Positions 1 through 7,390 are shown, counted from the first letter of the stretch. The stretch is 8,248 nt of DNA from JAUWQU01 sp964605095 (GCA_964605095.1 CAZSBS010000221.1:1-8248); one strand, 5' to 3'. Program-made: numbers and translations. Notes: generated by a model not told the origin, from the letters alone.

Positions 1-2
1 GC

Positions 3-125
3 CTGGATGGCGACACGCCGATTCCGCAGCCGAAGGCTGATGCTCCGATCATCGGGCCGACCAAGCTGATCTCGACGCCGATCCTGGGCGGACTGCACCA
101 TCGGTATCAGCGAGTGGCGGCGTAG
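3..125 (+). CDS. C-terminal end of an unidentified protein (partial; transposase/integrase tail possible)
   Basis: The frame starting at base 3 is open from the window edge to a TAG at 123-125 and gives 40 residues, running from LDGDTPIPQPKADAP through IIGPTKLISTPILGG to LHHRYQRVAA. The other two plus frames meet stops early, and the proline-rich, in-frame character suggests a real C-terminus. A tail of the form 'P.LGGLHH.Y' recalls, from memory only, the ends of planctomycete integrase-core (DDE) transposases. If so, an insertion sequence would end just inside the window, but no terminal inverted repeat could be paired because its other end is missing. The function is therefore uncertain. 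A short GC hairpin follows about 30 bases after the stop. Confidence 0.55.
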   Translation: MDGDTPIPQPKADAPIIGPTKLISTPILGGLHHRYQRVAA

Positions 126-154
126 CAGTAGGGGGGCTGGGCTATTCTGCTGTC

Positions 155-167
155 GGCCGCGTCGGCC
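155..167 (+). terminator. Short GC hairpin after the partial gene, weak terminator candidate
   Basis: GGCCG-CGT-CGGCC is a 5-bp stem with a 3-base loop, 30 bases after the TAG at 123-125. No T-run follows, so intrinsic termination is only a possibility. Confidence 0.25.
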
Positions 168-361
168 ATCCTGCGCTTCCGCCGGCCCCTTCTTCACTAC
201 AAGGTCGCATCTGGCCGAAAACGATCAAGCTTCAGCTCCGGAACTTACCGACTCTGCTCACGAACGCCGGTCCGAAATGGGCTGTTCGTCTCATTCGAAG
301 AGCCAGATGGGGTTTTTCGGGGGGACAGATGGCGGGAAGGGGTTGCTACCCGCGTACCGGG

Positions 362-399
362 CACTAGACGATTTCAGCACTAGGCGATTTCACTAGACG
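362..399 (+). repeat. Three tandem copies of CACTAG(A/G)CG
   Basis: The 9-mer CACTAGACG/CACTAGGCG begins at 362, 378 and 391 (steps of 16 and 13 bases). The first two copies are followed by ATTT, the first by ATTTCAG. The tract abuts the hairpin/promoter region upstream of the large exported protein. It may be operator-like direct repeats or the degenerate end of a mobile element. Only the repetition itself is certain. Confidence 0.7.
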
Positions 400-422
400 T
401 CCCCGACAAATCGGGATAGAAT
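394..422 (+). promoter_or_regulatory. Candidate sigma70-type promoter for the caspase-like gene
   Basis: TAGACG at 394-399 matches 4 of 6 bases of the -35 consensus and TAGAAT at 417-422 matches 5 of 6 of the -10 consensus, with a 17-base spacer. The spacer contains the hairpin CCCGA-CAAA-TCGGG (402-415). The -35 lies in the last copy of the CACTAGACG repeat. The predicted transcript would start near 430 and have a leader of about 165 bases. The AT-rich patch TAGAATAATAATT stands out in an otherwise GC-rich region, but the call is by eye. Confidence 0.4.
401..419 (+). promoter_or_regulatory. Hairpin motif CCGA-N5-CGGGATAG, shared with the other two genes
   Basis: CCCCGACAAATCGGGATAG forms a perfect 5-bp stem (402-406 with 411-415) around CAAA. 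Closely related versions lie upstream of the DUF6288-like gene (minus strand, 7183-7168) and of the HEAT-repeat gene (7391-7407), each oriented in the direction of transcription. It may be a shared operator or a genome-wide repeat. Confidence 0.5.
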
Positions 423-437
423 AATAATTGCTCCGAT

Positions 438-460
438 CCCCGCTCGTGGAAGCGACGGGG
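438..460 (+). promoter_or_regulatory. Hairpin in the 5' leader of the large gene
   Basis: CCCCG (438-442) pairs with CGGGG (456-460). An alternative fold pairs CGCT (441-444) with AGCG (451-454). It would sit at the very 5' end of the transcript if the promoter at 394-422 is used, where it could stabilise the mRNA. No riboswitch class is recognised. Confidence 0.3.
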
Positions 461-584
461 TATGTTGCACATCGAGAGGCGAGTGACGATCTCGCTCACT
501 CGCGCTCGCCTCCAGGCCACCCCGGCCAAGTTTCCGGAATCAGCGTTTCTTTTTGCGCCGGTTTTGGGTTTCTTCCGGCAGACA

Positions 585-590
585 AGAAGG
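585..590 (+). promoter_or_regulatory. Ribosome binding site deciding the ATG at 597
   Basis: AGAAGG lies 6 bases before the ATG at 597. The earlier in-frame ATG at 462 has no comparable site. The protein started at 597 begins directly with a Sec signal peptide, whereas the longer form would bury it behind 45 unrelated residues. Confidence 0.75.
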
Positions 591-596
591 CACATC

Positions 597-3500
597 ATGC
601 GGAACGCCAACGGTGCGTGGATCGTCCTGGGTTTGTTCCTGCTGCCGGTTCAGGCCGCGCTGGCGGAGAACTATGCGATCCTCTTCAGCGGCGGGATAGA
701 CCCCAGCAAGAACTATCCGTACTACTACACCAACACGCTGCGGATGTACAACCTGACCGTGGGGAACCTGAGTTTCCTGCCCCAGAACGTTTGGGTGCTG
801 GCCGCCGACGGCCTGGACCCCAACGTCGACCGGGCGGAGGACAACAAGAACTCCGACTGGAGCACCCCGGTCAACAAGGGCTCGACGGTTCTGGCCGCAA
901 GGCCCGACAACCTGCACTCGGTCATCCAGGGCCTCAAGCTCGGCCCCGCCGACATGCTGTACTTCTGGAGCTTCGATCACGGCGGCGGCTTCGCGGGGTG
1001 GGATTCGCGTAACGTGACCAACGAGGAGACGCTCTGCGGATGGCACGGCGACATCGACGACGACGTGCTGGGCGGCTGGCTGGGCACCGTCAACGCCGGC
1101 AGGCAGGCGTATGTCTTCACGCAGTGCTATTCGGGAGGCCTGGTGGACGACCTGCTGGCCGACTCCCCCTGTCCGCGCCTGTTCGCCGCGGCCGCGACCA
1201 ACCACTACGAGGAGTCGTACTGGGACAGTTTCGCCAAGGCCTTTGCCGACGGGATGGACTCCGGCAAGCTGACATTGACCTATGACCTCTACCAGCACGC
1301 CTATGAGAACGACCCCAACGCCACCAACGGGGAGGGCCCCGGCGGGGTCTACTACCCGGGCGTGGAGCACCCCTGGAAGACGGGCGAGAACCTGGACCTG
1401 GCCGCGGCCCGATGGGTCGGGAATCAGACGGGTGGTTCGGATGGCCAGCGATGGAGCAATGCCGCGAACTGGGACAACCAGCCCGACGCCAACCGCACGG
1501 TTCAGGTAACCTTCGATTCCGCGAACCGGTTCTGCTGGATCGACGGCGACCGCCAGGCCGGTTACCTGACGGCGGATTGGAATGCCAGCATCGGCGCCGA
1601 CTCGGCCGTGACGCTGGACGCCGGCCACGCGATGCACAGCCGTCAGCAGGTCATTGGCGACAAGGGATACGGGCGATTCACCCAGTATGACGGTCGTAAC
1701 GATGTGTCCGAGACGCTGTGGATCGCCAACGCCGCCGGTTCGGGCGGACGGTACGACATCGCCGCCGGCACGCTGACGGCCGACCGGATCATCGTCGGCA
1801 ACGAGGGGACGGGGCAGTTCCAGCACACCGGCGGGACGGTCGATGCCAACTCCCTGGCCCTGGGCAACCTGGCCGGGAGTTCCGGCAGTTACGCCATGGG
1901 CAAGGGCTGCACGCTGACGATCGGCGACGAGACCGTCGGCGGGGCTGGCGGCGGAAGCTTCACGCAGTCCGGCGGCGACCACACGGTCGCCAACTGCCTG
2001 GCCCTGGGCGGCGGGTCGTTCACCCTCGCTGGCGGCACGCTGACCACCGGCAGCGTCGAGCTCCAGGACTCCAGCGCCGCCTTCATGCAGTCCGGCGGGT
2101 CGCACGTGGTCAAGGGCACTATGACAGTCAACGGCGGGACCTACCAGGCCGGCGGCGGCCTCGTGACAGCCGATAAGATCGTGGTCAAGGGCGGGGGGCT
2201 GTTGCGGATCAACGGCGCCCAGGTGAGCATCCTGGTTCTCCAGCTCACCGACGACGCCACCACCTTCACGCTCGACGACGGCAAGTGCGGGGTGAGCGGT
2301 ATGGAACTGGGTCCCGGAGCGACCTTCAATTACAACGGCGGGATGATGGTCGTTCGGGACGCATTCACGCAGGAGGCCGGCAGCACCTTCAACGGCGTGA
2401 CTGCGTACAACAATGACGCCAACTACATCTATTACGGCGGCACGCTCAACGGCAGGTTTTACAACAACCACGGCACCGTCACGCTCCACGCCGACTTCGC
2501 CCCGACCGGCGGGCTGACCAACCTTGGGACGATGGACATCACAGGCGGCAACGTGGACGTCAGCGGCAACTCGATGGCCAACTACGGGACGATGACGCAG
2601 TACAGCGATCTGACGGCCGGCGACGAGGGCGTCGGGAACACCGCGGACGCCCCGGCCAAGTACACCTTGCGTAACGCCCATAACACCATCAGCAACCGGC
2701 TGATTGTGGGCAATCAGACCGGCGCAACCGAACTCGAAGGCACCTACCGCATGGAGGGTGTCTACCCGTCCATCGGCGGGGCGATCCCCTATCTGTCTGC
2801 GGGGTCGGAGATCCGCGTCGGGGCCAACGGCGGCAAGGGGCGATTCGAGTGGATCGACGGCGCCATCGACACCCCGACGTTCACGCTGGGGGCCAAGGGT
2901 ACGCTGGTGATCGGGTTCGACTTCGACATTCAGGACCTTCGCGACGGCAAGATCTTCGCCAGCGGCAACACGAATGTCGTGGGGCTAGACGTGGGCACCG
3001 TCGAGGTGCTCGCCAAGGCCACGCTGAACGGCGGCCTGATCGGCCTCCGCGGTTTGCAGATCGGCGGCGGCACCGGCGGCGGGGAGTTTGTTCAGACCGG
3101 AGGGACCAACAACGCCGGGTACGTCGAGGTTTCCGCCGGGGGGCGATACGAGTACAGTGGCGGCAGCCTGGCGATCAGCGACGGCGGGCTGCACGTCGCA
3201 GGCGAGTTGGACATGGCCGACCAGCACGTCACGCTGACGGTCGGCAACAACGCGCTAGTGAACCTGACGGCGGCAACCATCAGCAACGCGTACAACGGTT
3301 CGCTGATGATCACAGGCACGGATTGCCTGACAATCCTGCCGCCGGGCTTCGACACGCACCAGTTCGGCGCCTACGTCAACAATGGCAGGGCACACGTTGC
3401 CGGCAGCATTCTGGGCATCGACCCGCCCGAGAGCTACACGTTCCAGGGCTATCTGGATGACCACGTGCAGTGCCAGGGGCATCTGGCCGCCACGCCCGGC

Positions 3501-4409
3501 GGGTACATCCACGTGGATAGCGGGCTGGAGGTTGACGGCGCAGGATACGTGGACCTGGGCGAAGGCACGCTGACGGTCAACGACGCGATCTCGCACCTGG
3601 GCCCAACCGGAAGCATCGCCGCCCGACAGGTGCAGGTGGGCGCTGGCGGCAGCGGCGCGTTCACCCAGCTTGGTGGGACAATGGAAGCCCGTGTGATGCT
3701 GACGATCGGGCGGGACGTCGGCGACGTCGGCCAGTACGACCTCAGCGCTGGCGCCCTGGTCGCTGGGGTGCTGAACGTCGGGTGCCAGGGACGCGGGACA
3801 CTGCGTATTCTCGATCCTGGCGCGAGTGTCACCGTCACCACCAAGTTGCATCTGGGCCCCGACAGCGCCTTGCAGGCTGCCGCGGGGGTGGCCATCCACA
3901 TGACCGGCGCGGCCTTCGAGAACGAGAGCACCAAGCCGGCCGACCTGGCCGGGCTGGAGAACCTGACGATGGTTTTCGAGGGCGGCGCGGCGGCGGTCGA
4001 TCCCTTCGAGGTGGCTGGGGCGCATGATGGAGGCTTTGTCGGCAACTTTGTGTTGGGCGAGATGATCTTGGGTGCAGATGACGTGGGGAAGCTGCGGCTT
4101 GTCGATGAATTCGACAACGGCCGGCGAACCTCGGGTTTCCCCGAATGCCTCTTCCTCCACCAGTTGACCATCAACCCCGGCTCCAGCCTGGACCTCAACG
4201 GCCTGTACCTGTACGTGACGGGCGACGCCGTCGATCTGCTCCAAGGGTACATCCAGGACGGCAGCATTTACGACAGCATGTACCGGCCTCTGGCCGTGAC
4301 TTACGACGCCTCGAACGGATGGACCTCCGTGCCCGAACCGGCCGTGCTGTCTCTGCTGGGCCTGGGCTTCCTGACGGTCCTTGTCAGGCGGCGTAAGTTG
4401 ACTTGGTGA
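597..4409 (+). CDS. Exported caspase-like (C13/clan CD) domain protein with T5SS/PEP-CTERM-type repeats and PEP-CTERM sorting signal
   Basis: This 1270-residue protein is probably exported and attached at the cell surface. Residues 1-23 are a Sec signal peptide (hydrophobic IVLGLFLLPVQAALA, likely cleaved before ENYA). Residues 24-270 look like a caspase-like/C13 peptidase: a first strand YAILFSGG, a second strand QNVWVLAADG, catalytic His128 in FWSFDHGGG, catalytic Cys177 in FTQCYSGG, then LFAAAATNHYEES as in the legumain fold. The His-Cys spacing of 49 suits clan CD. From residue 273 a 'RW.NAANWDN' module leads into beta-rich repeats of the T5SS/PEP-CTERM-associated kind (GRFTQYDG, GQFQHTGGT, GSFTQSGG, GEFVQTGGT, GAFTQLGGT) around 357-545, 748-900 and 1010-1100. 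Residues 1119-1210 resemble a module that often precedes PEP-CTERM in planctomycetes (NLTMVFEGG, VDPFEVAG, LRLVDEFDN, SLDLNGLYLY). VPEP at 1245, a hydrophobic stretch and RRRK end the protein. Substrate and activity are unknown. The gene stands alone and converges on the next one. Confidence 0.88.
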   Translation: MRNANGAWIVLGLFLLPVQAALAENYAILFSGGIDPSKNYPYYYTNTLRMYNLTVGNLSFLPQNVWVLAADGLDPNVDRAEDNKNSDWSTPVNKGSTVLAARPDNLHSVIQGLKLGPADMLYFWSFDHGGGFAGWDSRNVTNEETLCGWHGDIDDDVLGGWLGTVNAGRQAYVFTQCYSGGLVDDLLADSPCPRLFAAAATNHYEESYWDSFAKAFADGMDSGKLTLTYDLYQHAYENDPNATNGEGPGGVYYPGVEHPWKTGENLDLAAARWVGNQTGGSDGQRWSNAANWDNQPDANRTVQVTFDSANRFCWIDGDRQAGYLTADWNASIGADSAVTLDAGHAMHSRQQVIGDKGYGRFTQYDGRNDVSETLWIANAAGSGGRYDIAAGTLTADRIIVGNEGTGQFQHTGGTVDANSLALGNLAGSSGSYAMGKGCTLTIGDETVGGAGGGSFTQSGGDHTVANCLALGGGSFTLAGGTLTTGSVELQDSSAAFMQSGGSHVVKGTMTVNGGTYQAGGGLVTADKIVVKGGGLLRINGAQVSILVLQLTDDATTFTLDDGKCGVSGMELGPGATFNYNGGMMVVRDAFTQEAGSTFNGVTAYNNDANYIYYGGTLNGRFYNNHGTVTLHADFAPTGGLTNLGTMDITGGNVDVSGNSMANYGTMTQYSDLTAGDEGVGNTADAPAKYTLRNAHNTISNRLIVGNQTGATELEGTYRMEGVYPSIGGAIPYLSAGSEIRVGANGGKGRFEWIDGAIDTPTFTLGAKGTLVIGFDFDIQDLRDGKIFASGNTNVVGLDVGTVEVLAKATLNGGLIGLRGLQIGGGTGGGEFVQTGGTNNAGYVEVSAGGRYEYSGGSLAISDGGLHVAGELDMADQHVTLTVGNNALVNLTAATISNAYNGSLMITGTDCLTILPPGFDTHQFGAYVNNGRAHVAGSILGIDPPESYTFQGYLDDHVQCQGHLAATPGGYIHVDSGLEVDGAGYVDLGEGTLTVNDAISHLGPTGSIAARQVQVGAGGSGAFTQLGGTMEARVMLTIGRDVGDVGQYDLSAGALVAGVLNVGCQGRGTLRILDPGASVTVTTKLHLGPDSALQAAAGVAIHMTGAAFENESTKPADLAGLENLTMVFEGGAAAVDPFEVAGAHDGGFVGNFVLGEMILGADDVGKLRLVDEFDNGRRTSGFPECLFLHQLTINPGSSLDLNGLYLYVTGDAVDLLQGYIQDGSIYDSMYRPLAVTYDASNGWTSVPEPAVLSLLGLGFLTVLVRRRKLTW
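4329..4406 (+). other. PEP-CTERM sorting signal (exosortase recognition segment)
   Basis: The last 26 codons encode VPEP, then AVLSLLGLGFLTVLV (a transmembrane-like stretch), then RRRKLTW. This three-part layout is that of PEP-CTERM tails, which exosortase cleaves and whose products are moved to the outer surface or matrix. No exosortase is encoded in the window. Confidence 0.9.
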
Positions 4410-4436
4410 GGCGAGCACTTGTCACAGGATCCAATT

Positions 4437-4464
4437 CGCCGATTCGGCGGGCCGTCTGCCCGCC
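4437..4464 (+). terminator. Terminator-like GC hairpin after the large gene
   Basis: GGCGGGC (4446-4452) pairs perfectly with GCCCGCC (4458-4464) over the loop CGTCT, 36 bases after the TGA. An overlapping alternative pairs CGCCG (4437-4441) with CGGCG (4445-4449). There is no T-run, so it may act as an mRNA 3'-end stabiliser rather than a classic intrinsic terminator. Confidence 0.45.
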
Positions 4465-4557
4465 CGAGCAGGGCAGCGTGGTTGCCAAGGCGTATCTGGG
4501 CGGGTTGCATCATTGCTACAGAAGGGCGGCTTGACTTCGTAGGAAACCTGATCGGTA

Positions 4558-4582
4558 GGGGGCAGGGGCACTCTGCGCCCCC
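4558..4582. terminator. Second GC hairpin in the convergent intergenic region
   Basis: GGGGGC (4558-4563) pairs with GCCCCC (4577-4582). Alternatively GGGGC (4565-4569) pairs with GCCCC (4577-4581) over a 7-base loop. Lying between two converging genes, it could end transcripts from either side. No T-run is present on either strand. Confidence 0.3.
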
Positions 4583-4948
4583 GGATGAATTGTGCCTGCT
4601 TCTGGCCCTTCCCGCGGCTCCATGATCAACTCGGATCAGCCACGCAAGTCGCAATCACTGCGCCGGTAGCCCCAAGAACCCGCCGCTTGCGCTGGCGGAT
4701 GTGGTTTGCGGGATGGACACCCAAGTCTGTTCGGGATTTGGGCGGGGGGAAAGGCGCTGGACCCTTACACAGGACGCCAACGGCAGGCCGATGGGAACAG
4801 GCCCCGGCGGCGACATGGAGCCGGCCGAGCCCGAAGACCCTTCCGGCACGCCGCCGCACAGCCCGAGGCTGCCCTCGCGCGGCGCCAAGCCCCGCCGACC
4901 GAGATTCTCATAGCGCCCGCATGACAGGGGCTACGACAGCGACTGGCC

Positions 4949-7051
4949 TCACGGCGCCGGCTCGCCGAACGGCCGGCCCGCCGCCGAGACGCTCACCGTC
5001 CCGTCGGCCTTGAATTCCTTGACCACCGCCGCCGCCCACTTGCCGTAAACCGAGCCGGCGTTCGCCTGCGCGAACTCCTCCATCTTCTTGACCGCCGAGG
5101 CGCTCTTGTATTTCTTCAGCACCTCCAGGAAGCTGAGATAATTCTTGCCCGTGACGATCTCCTTCCGCCACGGGTCCTTGTCCAGGCCGTCCTCGTATCG
5201 TTTGATTGCCTTGTCGAAGCCCGTGATGCCCTTGAACTGCCCCACCAGGCGGAGATATTCCTTGTCCAGGCTCAGGATGTCGCCGCTCTTCTCGATCGGC
5301 TCCAGGCCGGCAACCTCCTTCTGCCACTGCGCGTCGATGTAGGCCGACATGGCCTTGGCGACCTGCTCGTCCTCCGCAAGCGGCTTGTACAGGCAGCGGA
5401 ACGCGGCCTTGCAGTCCTTCTTGACGATGGCCTTGTACGCCGCGTCCATCCTGCCCTTCAGCGCCTTGGGGTTCACGCCCGGTATGCCCACCTCGACGCC
5501 CTGGATCCGCAGCTTCGGATACGCCAGGCCGTACATCAGCGCCATTGTGGCGGTCGGCTGGTAGCGCGACGCGCCGTAGTAGCCGTCGTCGGCGTAGTTG
5601 CGCCCCGGCAGCAGCACGTACGAGGCGTCGTAGCACCGCATCATGTTGAACCACGCCTTGTGATAGTCCAGCACGGTCCGCAGGGCGGCAGGGTCTTCCG
5701 ACGCCGCCGCGCCCATCATGCACCAGAAGAGCCCGAGGTTGGAATCGGCGTGGCCGTCGGGCATGGACTTGTACGCGGACTTGACGTAGCCGCGGTACAT
5801 TACGAGGTACTGCGAGGAGTCCGTGAACTCCAGGCCCAACTCGTGGGCGATGATGGCGCAGCCGACGCGCCCGACGTAGTCGTCGCCGCCGTGCGAGGCC
5901 TTCCAGCGAACCGGATCGACCAGGCCGTTGTTCAGCGTGAACTCCCCGCCGTAGGCGACGTATCCGGCCTCGTTGGTCCCGCGATGGATGAAATCCATCG
6001 ACCGCTTGAGCTTGTCGGCGTCGATGGGCACGCCGCAGCGCGCGGCAAGCTGCCTCGCCGTCACCGCGAGGATCGTCGTGTACTGCATCGGCCCGTAGCC
6101 GTTGGGGCCGAAGGATCCGTCTTCCTTGCTCAGCCCCGGCGTGTAAGGGGCGTGGCCGAAGCCTCCGTCGTAGAGCTGCTGGGCGGCGTCGATCTTACCG
6201 GGGTCCTCGCCCTTCTTGGGCCGCCAGCAGACGATGTGACCGGTGTACTCGGCCTTCTGGATCAGATCGACCGTGTGCTTGATCGTCGGCAGGACCGACC
6301 CGTCATGGGTCAGGATGTAATACTCGCACAGCGCGATGGTCTGGTGGGACAGGTCCCAGGTCCAGGTGCCCGTGTCGGCGCGCTGGCCGCTCCACTTGAT
6401 GGCCAGGCTCCTGCCCAGCGACTGCTGGGCGGGATTGTCGCTGGACAACAGCGCCAGGATCACCGCCATGCGCGTATGCGACGCACCGCCATGGGCGTCG
6501 GGGTTCTCGGTCAGGTATTTCAGGGCCCTGGCCCGCAGCAGCTCGGACTTCTTGCAGTTGAACGGGAACGTCGGGCTGAATGCCCCGATGGCCTCCAGCG
6601 GAATCTCGACCTGGATCGTCTTGCCGTCGCGCGAGACGTTCAGCACCAGTTTGCCGTCCTTGGACTCCGCCTGCTCGATGGCGCTGCCCATGTTCATGAT
6701 GGGACCCTCGTAGCCGTGCGGCTCGCCGCCGAAGGTGTGCTTGGAGAACGGCTTGCCGAACACGCCGCCGATCACGTCGCCGTCCTTGAGCTTGCCGAAC
6801 GCCGGCGAGCCCGGAAAGACGTAGTGCACCACGAACGTCCGCTCCGTCAGCACGGCCCGGGCGCCGGTGGGACCGAGGTTCACCAGGAAGCCCGGCACCT
6901 GCTTGTCCGGCGCGTCGCCGCCCGGCTTGTTCCATCGGGCCTGGTTGGTCGGGTCCTTGATCGCCCACGCGGCCGGACTGAACGCAAGGGCCGCCAGGCA
7001 CATCCACAGAAGGACGTACGGGTAACCTGATTTGCGTGCGCGGGTGCTCAT
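4949..7051 (-). CDS. Secreted DUF6288-like protein: PDZ-like domain plus alpha/alpha-toroid domain
   Basis: This 700-residue exported protein matches, from memory, the planctomycete/verrucomicrobial DUF6288 family, whose function is unknown. Residues 1-30 are a signal peptide (YVLLWMCLAALAFSPAAWA, cleaved before IKDPT). Residues 52-155 form a PDZ-like domain with the typical SPAFGKLKDGDVIGGVFGKPF turn at 82-102. The family phrase FSPTFPFNCKKSELL lies at 158-172. From about 175 to 520 the chain is helical and looks like an alpha/alpha toroid, with glycine-rich turns of squalene-cyclase or prenyltransferase type: YDGGFGHAPY (294-303), DGSFGPNGYG (311-320), EAGYVAYGG (361-369), SHGGDDYVGRVG (386-397), ADDGYYGASRYQPT (487-500). 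The charged C-terminal part (about 530-690) is helical and may be coiled or TPR-like. The ATG at 7049-7051 follows a GGAGG 11 bases upstream. The gene is monocistronic here, divergent from the HEAT-repeat gene and convergent with the large protein. Peptide binding or scaffolding outside the cytoplasm is inference. Confidence 0.88.
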   Translation of the reverse strand: MSTRARKSGYPYVLLWMCLAALAFSPAAWAIKDPTNQARWNKPGGDAPDKQVPGFLVNLGPTGARAVLTERTFVVHYVFPGSPAFGKLKDGDVIGGVFGKPFSKHTFGGEPHGYEGPIMNMGSAIEQAESKDGKLVLNVSRDGKTIQVEIPLEAIGAFSPTFPFNCKKSELLRARALKYLTENPDAHGGASHTRMAVILALLSSDNPAQQSLGRSLAIKWSGQRADTGTWTWDLSHQTIALCEYYILTHDGSVLPTIKHTVDLIQKAEYTGHIVCWRPKKGEDPGKIDAAQQLYDGGFGHAPYTPGLSKEDGSFGPNGYGPMQYTTILAVTARQLAARCGVPIDADKLKRSMDFIHRGTNEAGYVAYGGEFTLNNGLVDPVRWKASHGGDDYVGRVGCAIIAHELGLEFTDSSQYLVMYRGYVKSAYKSMPDGHADSNLGLFWCMMGAAASEDPAALRTVLDYHKAWFNMMRCYDASYVLLPGRNYADDGYYGASRYQPTATMALMYGLAYPKLRIQGVEVGIPGVNPKALKGRMDAAYKAIVKKDCKAAFRCLYKPLAEDEQVAKAMSAYIDAQWQKEVAGLEPIEKSGDILSLDKEYLRLVGQFKGITGFDKAIKRYEDGLDKDPWRKEIVTGKNYLSFLEVLKKYKSASAVKKMEEFAQANAGSVYGKWAAAVVKEFKADGTVSVSAAGRPFGEPAP

Positions 7052-7062
7052 GTGATTGCGTG

Positions 7063-7067
7063 CCTCC
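7063..7067 (-). promoter_or_regulatory. Ribosome binding site of the DUF6288-like gene
   Basis: On the minus strand GGAGG precedes the ATG at 7051 by 11 bases, slightly longer than ideal. It supports this start, which also places the signal peptide correctly. Confidence 0.6.
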
Positions 7068-7135
7068 AGGCTTTCGCCTAATCCGGGATTTCCCAGATGA
7101 CCTCACGCTGACGACCGCCGCCAGCAATATTCACG

Positions 7136-7163
7136 ATTATATAGGGGTTCGGTTTTTCGGCAA
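7136..7163 (-). promoter_or_regulatory. Sigma70-type promoter of the DUF6288-like gene
   Basis: On the minus strand TTGCCG (7163-7158) and a consensus TATAAT (7141-7136) are separated by 16 bases. The start point would be near 7129, giving a leader of about 78 bases. The AT-rich patch CTATATAAT stands out from its GC-rich surroundings, making this the best promoter in the window. Confidence 0.6.
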
Positions 7164-7167
7164 CCGA

Positions 7168-7183
7168 TATCCCGCAATCGGGG
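7168..7183 (-). promoter_or_regulatory. Hairpin motif CCCCGA-N3-CGGGATA upstream of the DUF6288-like promoter
   Basis: Read on the minus strand, CCCCGATTGCGGGATA ends 4 bases before the -35 element. It is the second copy of the motif at 401-419 (CCCCGACAAATCGGGATA), with a shorter loop. Its place beside the -35 would suit an activator or repressor site. Confidence 0.45.
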
Positions 7184-7390
7184 CTGCCTCTCCCGGCCGG
7201 GGTAAGACTCGACCGCTCCAAGGCATTGGGGCATTCTACCGTCCGGACCCTTTGAGGAGAAGTTGATTTGAGCGAAACTGCTAGGCTGGTCGCAACACGT
7301 TCCCCCCTGTTGTCCCAGTGGCGGGACAGGGTTCAGCCGCTGATGCCTGACCACGGCGATCCAGAGTGGTCGGGCTGCCACGTCGGTTAT

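Larger units (their letters stand above)
126..596. other. Gene-free upstream region of the caspase-like/PEP-CTERM gene
   Basis: No convincing coding sequence was found between the TAG at 123-125 and the start at 597. The frame of the downstream gene is open back to an ATG at 462, but the residues encoded before 597 do not resemble a signal peptide or a known domain. The stretch 168-361 shows nothing beyond G-rich runs (about 310-345). The rest holds a direct-repeat tract (362-399), a hairpin plus promoter-like sequence (401-422) and a leader hairpin (438-460), listed separately. Confidence 0.6.
4410..4948. other. Gene-free convergent intergenic region
   Basis: About 540 bases separate the stop of the large exported protein from the stop of the minus-strand DUF6288-like gene. 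Short open frames exist on both strands, but none has a ribosome binding site with a plausible start and a recognisable product. Apart from the hairpins at 4437-4464 and 4558-4582 and a small one at about 4622-4637 (TGATC/GATCA), nothing is recognised. It is long for a convergent spacer and could hold a decayed gene, but no family could be named. Confidence 0.5.

Noticed and set aside
462..596. 45-codon N-terminal extension of the large exported protein, starting at the ATG at 462
   Set aside because: No ribosome binding site near 462, and the extension would hide a classic signal peptide that starts at 597 behind AGAAGG.
1665..2200. Repetitive GGC-rich sequence considered as a DNA-level tandem repeat
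   Set aside because: The repetition is at protein level (GxFTQxGG-type beta-repeats) and the DNA copies diverge, so it is described within the gene.
540..2681. 713-codon open frame on the minus strand, and a similar one at 3255-4418
   Set aside because: Antisense shadows of the large gene, caused by GC-rich codons that rarely give stops on the opposite strand. Valine/glycine/arginine-rich composition with no recognisable domain.
4585..5013. 142-codon plus-strand frame across the convergent spacer, and minus frames at 4626-4888
   Set aside because: No ribosome binding site, arginine/proline-rich composition, and overlap with the 3' end of the DUF6288-like gene.
5660..7030. 456-codon plus-strand open frame opposite the DUF6288-like gene
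   Set aside because: Shadow of a well-supported minus-strand gene; low-complexity valine/arginine/glycine composition with no recognisable domain.
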